Part shown: positions 34,032 through 37,927 of the stretch, piece after piece | Position numbering within the stretch: position 1 is the first letter of the stretch | Layout: the number at the start of each line of letters is the position of its first letter | Source: Hyphomonas beringensis | GTDB lineage: Bacteria; Pseudomonadota; Alphaproteobacteria; Caulobacterales; Hyphomonadaceae | Length of the DNA stretch: 37,927 bases | Direction of reading: 5' to 3' | Assembly (NCBI RefSeq): GCF_000682755.1 | Contig: NZ_AWFF01000045.1 | Coordinates: 1-37,927, forward strand | Made by a program: the position numbers and the translations under genes | Notes under the pieces: generated by a model | Told to the model about the DNA's origin: nothing | Seen by the model: only the letters and a program-made list of their open reading frames with translations | Databases searched by the model: none

Positions 34032-35807
34032 TTATTCTGCTGGCATGGGCGCCATCCCTTCGTCCGCAATGCCATGCGAGGTCCGCGTTCCGGGGACACG
34101 AATGTCCTCGACCAGATCCTGCACATCCTGCGGGGGTGGAGCGGTCATGAGCGCCACGACCACACCGACCACCAGAGACAGGAACATGAACACAAAGCCG
34201 ATGCCTTCAGGCGACACGCCGAACCACCAGTTTGCCGGGTCCGTATCCACGAATTTGAAGTAGTAGATATAGCTGAAGGTAGAGATCAGGCCCGTCAGCA
34301 TGGAGGCAATCGCCCCTTCCCGGTTCATCCGTTTCCAGAAGATACCCAGCACGATGACCGGGAACAGGGATGCTGCAGCCAGACCGAAGGCGAAGGCGAC
34401 CACCTGGGCCACAAAGCCGAGCTTGGCTGTGTTCATCCCCATGATGCCCGCCAGGATTACCGCGCCAGCGGCAGAGGCCCGGGCGACCCGCAATTCATCC
34501 TTGTCCGACATATCCTTGAAGAAGGTCCGCCGGCAAAGATCGTGCGAGATGGAGGATGAGATCACCATCAACAGGCCAGCGGCCGTGGACAGCGCCGCCG
34601 CAAGGCCGCCTGCCACCACCAGGCCGATCACCCAGGCGGGCAGACTGGCAATGGAGGGGTTGGCCATCACGAAGATGTCCCGGTCCAGCTTGGTGACTTC
34701 ATTTTCAGGCCCGGCGCGGTACTGGATCACGCCATCGCCATTCTTGTCCTCAACGCCGAGCAGACCGGTCTTTTCCCAATCCTTGAACCATTTCGGCGTG
34801 GGCTTGCCACCCGCAGCCACAATTGCGGCGGCTTCGGCATCATAGTCCGCACCATCAGCGATATAAGTGGACTCGTTCACCGTATCGATGAAGTTCAGGC
34901 GGGCGAAGGACGCAACCGCTGGCGCCGTCGTGTACAGCAAGGCGATGAAGACCAGCGCCCAGCCGGCGGAGACCCGCGCGGCCCCGGCACTCGACACCGT
35001 GAAGAAGCGGATGATGACGTGCGGCAGCCCCGCCGTGCCGAACATCAGCGCGCCGGTAATGGCAAACACGTCCACCATGGTCTTGTCGGTCTTGGTATAT
35101 TCCAGGAAGCCAAGATCGCTGACCACCGTGTTCAGCTTCTCCAGCATGGAGATGTCCTCGCCCTTCACATTGGAGATGAAGCCCAGCTGCGGGATCGGGT
35201 TCCCGGTAATGATCAGTGAAATGAAGATCGCCGGAACGGTGTAGGCGAAGATCAGCACGCAATACTGCGCCACCTGTGTGTAGGTGATGCCCTTCATGCC
35301 GCCCAGCACGGCATAGACGAACACAATGCCCATGCCGACAATGATGCCGGTGTTGAATTCAACGCCCAGGAAGCCGGAGAACGCCACGCCGACGCCCTTC
35401 ATCTGCCCGGCAATATAGGTGAAGGAGACAAACAGCGCGCAGACCACGGCGATCAGGCGCGCGGCGGTGGAGTAATACCTGTCCCCCACAAAATCCGGCA
35501 CGGTGAACTTGCCAAACTCCCGCAGGAACGGGGCCAGCAGCAGGGCAAGCAGAACATAGCCGCCCGTCCAGCCCATCAGATAGACAGAGCCGCCATAGCC
35601 CAGAAAGGCAATCAGGCCCGCCATGGACAGGAAGGAAGCCGCAGACATCCAGTCCGCCGCTGTCGCCATGCCATTCACCATCGGGTGAACATCATGGCCT
35701 GCCACATAGAAATCATCGGTAGAGGAGGCCCGCGCCCACAAGGCAATCGCGATGTAGGTGCCGAAGGTGCCAACGACCCAGAAATAGGTCCAGAAATCCT
35801 GTCCCAT
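34032..35807 (-). CDS. VC_2705-type sodium:solute symporter (acetate permease-like)
   Basis: A 591-residue member of the sodium:solute symporter family, of the large-subunit type that pairs with a DUF4212 small subunit. Landmarks are DFYVAGHDVHPMVNGMATAADWMSAASFLSMAG, the GGMKGITYTQVAQYCVL segment and the TAAGLLMVISSSISHD. A large loop between helices (about residues 300-375) carries DKNGDGVIQY, an EF-hand-like calcium loop. It probably imports acetate or another short carboxylate, as ActP does, but the substrate is not proven. The ATG at 35807 follows the small subunit stop by four bases, with GGAGGG upstream. Its operon has a box matching that of porin-acs. Confidence 0.88.
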   Translation of the reverse strand: MGQDFWTYFWVVGTFGTYIAIALWARASSTDDFYVAGHDVHPMVNGMATAADWMSAASFLSMAGLIAFLGYGGSVYLMGWTGGYVLLALLLAPFLREFGKFTVPDFVGDRYYSTAARLIAVVCALFVSFTYIAGQMKGVGVAFSGFLGVEFNTGIIVGMGIVFVYAVLGGMKGITYTQVAQYCVLIFAYTVPAIFISLIITGNPIPQLGFISNVKGEDISMLEKLNTVVSDLGFLEYTKTDKTMVDVFAITGALMFGTAGLPHVIIRFFTVSSAGAARVSAGWALVFIALLYTTAPAVASFARLNFIDTVNESTYIADGADYDAEAAAIVAAGGKPTPKWFKDWEKTGLLGVEDKNGDGVIQYRAGPENEVTKLDRDIFVMANPSIASLPAWVIGLVVAGGLAAALSTAAGLLMVISSSISHDLCRRTFFKDMSDKDELRVARASAAGAVILAGIMGMNTAKLGFVAQVVAFAFGLAAASLFPVIVLGIFWKRMNREGAIASMLTGLISTFSYIYYFKFVDTDPANWWFGVSPEGIGFVFMFLSLVVGVVVALMTAPPPQDVQDLVEDIRVPGTRTSHGIADEGMAPMPAE

Positions 35808-35811
35808 CGCC

Positions 35812-36078
35812 TCAGCCCTCCACGCCATATTTCTTTTCGAGGCGGTTCATGGCGCGGCAATAGTAGAAGATCAGACCCACAAAGACGTAGATCGACCCGT
35901 TCTGGGCGAACCAGAAGCCGAGCGGCGCGCCGCCGATCGAGACATTATCCAGCCAGTCCCGGAACAGAATGCCTGCCCCATAAGACACCGCGAACCAGAT
36001 GACGAGCAGGACAAGGGTCAACCTGACGACTTCGCGCCAATACCCCTTCCCATCAATTTCCTTGCTTGGTTCCGACAC
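35812..36078 (-). CDS. DUF4212 small subunit of the symporter
   Basis: An 88-residue protein with two membrane helices (about residues 22-45 and 60-80). It carries the family signature FWFAQNGSIYVFVGLIFYYCRAMNRL followed by KKYGVEG. Members occur directly before VC_2705-type symporters and are called their small subunit. The start is likely the GTG at 36078, because GGGAGGA lies five to six bases before it; a longer frame from the ATG at 36096 contains that ribosome site as coding sequence. The stop is four bases before the large subunit. Confidence 0.85.
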   Translation of the reverse strand: MSEPSKEIDGKGYWREVVRLTLVLLVIWFAVSYGAGILFRDWLDNVSIGGAPLGFWFAQNGSIYVFVGLIFYYCRAMNRLEKKYGVEG

Positions 36079-36166
36079 TTTTTCCTCCCATGACATTTTT
36101 GTCTTTTTTGCGGGGGTTCCGCAGCTTGCAGGCTGCCGGAAGGGGGCGCGATGGGAAAGGTGTACT

Positions 36167-36179
36167 TTGGTCTAAGACA
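36167..36179 (-). promoter_or_regulatory. Candidate CrbR box upstream of the symporter operon
   Basis: TTGGTCTAAGACA on the plus strand, 89-101 bases before the DUF4212 start and nearly identical to the box at 29667. It lies in the 107-base gap between the 81-residue gene and DUF4212. Confidence 0.45.
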
Positions 36180-36202
36180 GGGGTGAAAACGGGCTGAAAG
36201 GA

Positions 36203-36448
36203 TCAGTCCTTCGGGGCCGGCGCATCAGATTTGGCGAGGCTGCGCGCATGACGCCACTCGGCCAGGCCGCCAATGATCAGCCAGCCTGACAGGACGAGCC
36301 CGCCCAGCAGATAGATCTCCCGAAAGCCAAAGCCGGGCTCCAGAATCGCCACAGCTGCCCGAAAGGCAAAGACCAGCCCCATCAGAATGCCAAGCGCGAT
36401 CATGATGTGATGTTTCAGCGCCTTTTCCTCCCATACTCTTTTCACCAC
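36203..36448 (-). CDS. Small membrane protein of unknown function
   Basis: An 81-residue frame with two membrane helices (about residues 15-37 and 44-62) and a charged C-terminus. No family recognised. The start is uncertain: the GTG at 36448 has only a weak site. The block TGGGAGGAAAA at 36425-36435 (minus strand) is the same as the ribosome site of DUF4212 and would serve a CTG at 36418, giving MKHHIMIALG. It lies upstream of the symporter operon on the same strand but the box at 36167 lies between them. Confidence 0.55.
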   Translation of the reverse strand: MVKRVWEEKALKHHIMIALGILMGLVFAFRAAVAILEPGFGFREIYLLGGLVLSGWLIIGGLAEWRHARSLAKSDAPAPKD

Positions 36449-36550
36449 TTTACCAGATTTCGGCTGGCGGCCACACCAGACCTTGGTCGGAGATCACAAT
36501 CGGGTCTAATGGGTGGGAAAGAAGACGGGGCGGCAGTTGCGCGTATAGCC

Positions 36551-36580
36551 GGTGGGTATCGGCTTCGCCTCACCCCACCC
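36551..36580. repeat. REP-like palindrome left of the two-gene cassette
   Basis: GGTGGGTATCGG followed by CTTCGCCTCACCCCACC: arms GGTGGGT and CCCCACC enclose a GC-rich centre. It is similar to the palindrome at 37884-37917 in the opposite orientation. It lies 53 bases before the start of the 249-residue gene. Confidence 0.65.
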
Positions 36581-36632
36581 TACGCTTGCTGGGCCTGATG
36601 TCAGGCCCCAATCAAAGTACCTTGAGGTCCAA

Positions 36633-37382
36633 ATGGAACAGTCGGAAAAAAATATTCATTATAACAAAGTCGCGCTTGCCGACATCGCGCGCATCAATAC
36701 TGAAGTAATCGCGCGGGGCGACTACCCTTTGGCTTATCGCAATATAGCGAGGTCTTTAGAAAAGCACTTCGATACTGCCCTGTTGCGCTGGCGGCGTGGT
36801 GAGACGCCTGTCCCCGATATGGAGCAGGTCCTTGAGACTTCCGGGAAGATGCTTGCGGCAATCACCAACTGGAGCCTTAATGACGAGACACTGAACGGTG
36901 TTGGGTATACGTGGATTATCGTGCATTACGCGGCTTTCCTGCTTGATCGGAAAGTCGATCTAGCCAATGAGCGGCTGGTCCGTATCCGTGAACACGTATC
37001 TCAGTATGCAGATGTAGAACTCGATTATCACATTTTGGATGCGATTGAGGGGCGGGAATGGCGTGATGGCCTGACGGAGCCCTTCGAAAGGCTTGCCTCC
37101 AAAAAACGTCAGATGCTGGCGGTGGAGACCTATCGTACGTATTTTAATCTGTTGGATACAGGTGGAGATGCGGTGCGTACCGAAGAGCTGGTTCGGATTG
37201 CAGAGACCAACTACACTAAACGTGCACGAGACGCATTTTTTAGCGGCGGCCCGACCTATATGGGTGGCGGTCCGGATAACCCTTATGTGGTCGACTTTAT
37301 GCTCGCGGCGATTCTGAAAAAAATTGGTTGGACTGGCGAAACAATTCACAAGTGGAAATGGGGCGCCGGTGCGGGGCAATGA
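36633..37382 (+). CDS. Conserved helical protein of unknown function, possible immunity protein
   Basis: A 249-residue protein starting at the ATG with CTTGAGG seven bases upstream. A longer frame from 36552 would read through the REP element and is unlikely. It is mostly helical, without membrane segments. The C-terminal part contains KRARDAFFSGGPTYMGGGPDNPYVVDFMLAAIL, a pattern I associate loosely with Imm49-type immunity proteins of polymorphic toxin systems, but this is uncertain. Codon and base use is more AT-rich than in the core genes to the left, which suggests transfer. It shares the CCTTGAGGT ribosome site with the gene after it. Confidence 0.65.
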   Translation: MEQSEKNIHYNKVALADIARINTEVIARGDYPLAYRNIARSLEKHFDTALLRWRRGETPVPDMEQVLETSGKMLAAITNWSLNDETLNGVGYTWIIVHYAAFLLDRKVDLANERLVRIREHVSQYADVELDYHILDAIEGREWRDGLTEPFERLASKKRQMLAVETYRTYFNLLDTGGDAVRTEELVRIAETNYTKRARDAFFSGGPTYMGGGPDNPYVVDFMLAAILKKIGWTGETIHKWKWGAGAGQ

Positions 37383-37459
37383 TTGTACGGTGATTATATC
37401 ACTGTGGTACGACCTAGCCCCTAGGTGGTAGTTATTCCATTATTCCTTGAGGTGATGTC

Positions 37460-37762
37460 ATGTTCGTGATGGAGAGTGTGGACGATCTTTGGAACCACAT
37501 TGCTTATGTGATGGCCTATGCGCCTGATCAATTCCCATATCGAGATTTTCTAGCCGACGATGAGCAGATGACTCTTGATCGGGCGTTTGAGCAACTCCGG
37601 CAGGGGGTAGAGATCGCCTATCCAGAGGCAGAATTTGCGGACAAGCGGGCGCATCTGAATGGCATTCTTGATCAATCTTATGCGCAGTATCGGGCTGGCG
37701 AAGATATCAAGGCCGGGCATCTACTAAACGATTTTCAGGATAACATATTCAAGGCTGATTGA
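37460..37762 (+). CDS. Small acidic protein of unknown function, second gene of the cassette
   Basis: A 100-residue acidic soluble protein (MFVMESVDDLWNHIAYVMAYAP ... HLLNDFQDNIFK) with two or three helices. GAGGTGA precedes the ATG. It is 77 bases after the first gene and likely co-transcribed. The combination of DDEQMTLDRAFEQLR and LLNDFQDNIF looks like a small accessory family often seen by toxin/immunity loci, but I cannot name it. No toxin is in the window; one may lie to the right of the edge. Confidence 0.6.
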   Translation: MFVMESVDDLWNHIAYVMAYAPDQFPYRDFLADDEQMTLDRAFEQLRQGVEIAYPEAEFADKRAHLNGILDQSYAQYRAGEDIKAGHLLNDFQDNIFKAD

Positions 37763-37883
37763 TCGCGGTATGGATTTGGGTCGGCATACCATGCGTCGCT
37801 TTGCTGCAATCTTGTATTTGCTTCAGCCTTTCGGCAGGGGTCTTCTAACTGCCTCAAAATCGCGGTTTTTAGAGAACCAAGGT

Positions 37884-37917
37884 CGGGTGGGTTGAGCGGA
37901 GCGATACCCACCACCCG
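37884..37917. repeat. REP-like palindrome right of the two-gene cassette
   Basis: CGGGTGGGTTGAGCGGAGCG followed by ATACCCACCACCCG; inner arms GGTGGGT and ACCCACC. Reverse-complemented it reads GGTGGGTATCGCTCCGCTCA, close to the copy at 36551, so the two copies face opposite directions. The 120 bases before it (37763-37883) contain nothing that I can support. Confidence 0.7.
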
Positions 37918-37927
37918 CATGCCCGGA

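Noticed and set aside
37735..37920. A 61-codon minus-strand frame at the right edge
   Set aside because: It starts within the REP palindrome and overlaps the end of the 100-residue gene; no family recognised.

Overview
The window reads as GC-rich chromosomal DNA of an alphaproteobacterium, most likely a marine, Hyphomonadaceae-like member of the Caulobacterales/Rhodobacterales side. The reasons are the ChvI/ChvG two-component pair, the ChrR-type cupin, the DUF6134 and DUF6538 families, and the general protein character. This placement is inference; no rRNA is present.

Layout. (1) 1-2280 is a worn accessory segment next to a tRNA-Asp gene. It holds a frameshifted ClpP-like serine-protease-fold gene, a lipoprotein gene whose signal peptide appears frameshifted, and the N-terminal stub of a DUF6538-type tyrosine recombinase preceded by short direct repeats. 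This looks like the remains of an integrated element. (2) 2284-8922 is core: tRNA-Asp, an AsmA-family envelope protein, a membrane PAS-GGDEF-EAL cyclic-di-GMP protein, and a translationally coupled pair (ChrR-like cupin, then DUF6134 exported protein). (3) 9084-13534 is a tight sulfur operon: cysteine synthase, 3-mercaptopyruvate sulfurtransferase, cystathionine beta-lyase and a DASS/SLC13 anion transporter. (4) 13671-21389 holds a CurA-like reductase, a small membrane protein, DNA polymerase I, a second fold-type II PLP enzyme resembling SbnA, and ilvD with a structured leader. (5) 21467-26233 has a small membrane protein whose C-terminus is encoded by a REPIN-like repeat, then chvI and chvG, separated by a hydrolase, a DUF3995 gene and a cyclophilin. 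(6) 26318-36448 is an acetate-utilisation block: a DcaP-like porin and acs in one operon, the regulator CrbR, the symporter-kinase CrbS, and a VC_2705-type sodium:solute symporter with its DUF4212 small subunit. (7) 36633-37762 is a lower-GC two-gene cassette of unknown function flanked by inverted REP-like palindromes.

The most coherent system is region 6. A nearly identical box (TTGGTGCTAAGACA / TTGGTCTAAGACA) lies in front of both the porin-acs operon and the DUF4212-symporter operon, so CrbS/CrbR may control acetate uptake across both membranes and its activation to acetyl-CoA. The least understood parts are the REP-flanked cassette at the right end, the cupin-DUF6134 pair, and the orphan SbnA-like enzyme.
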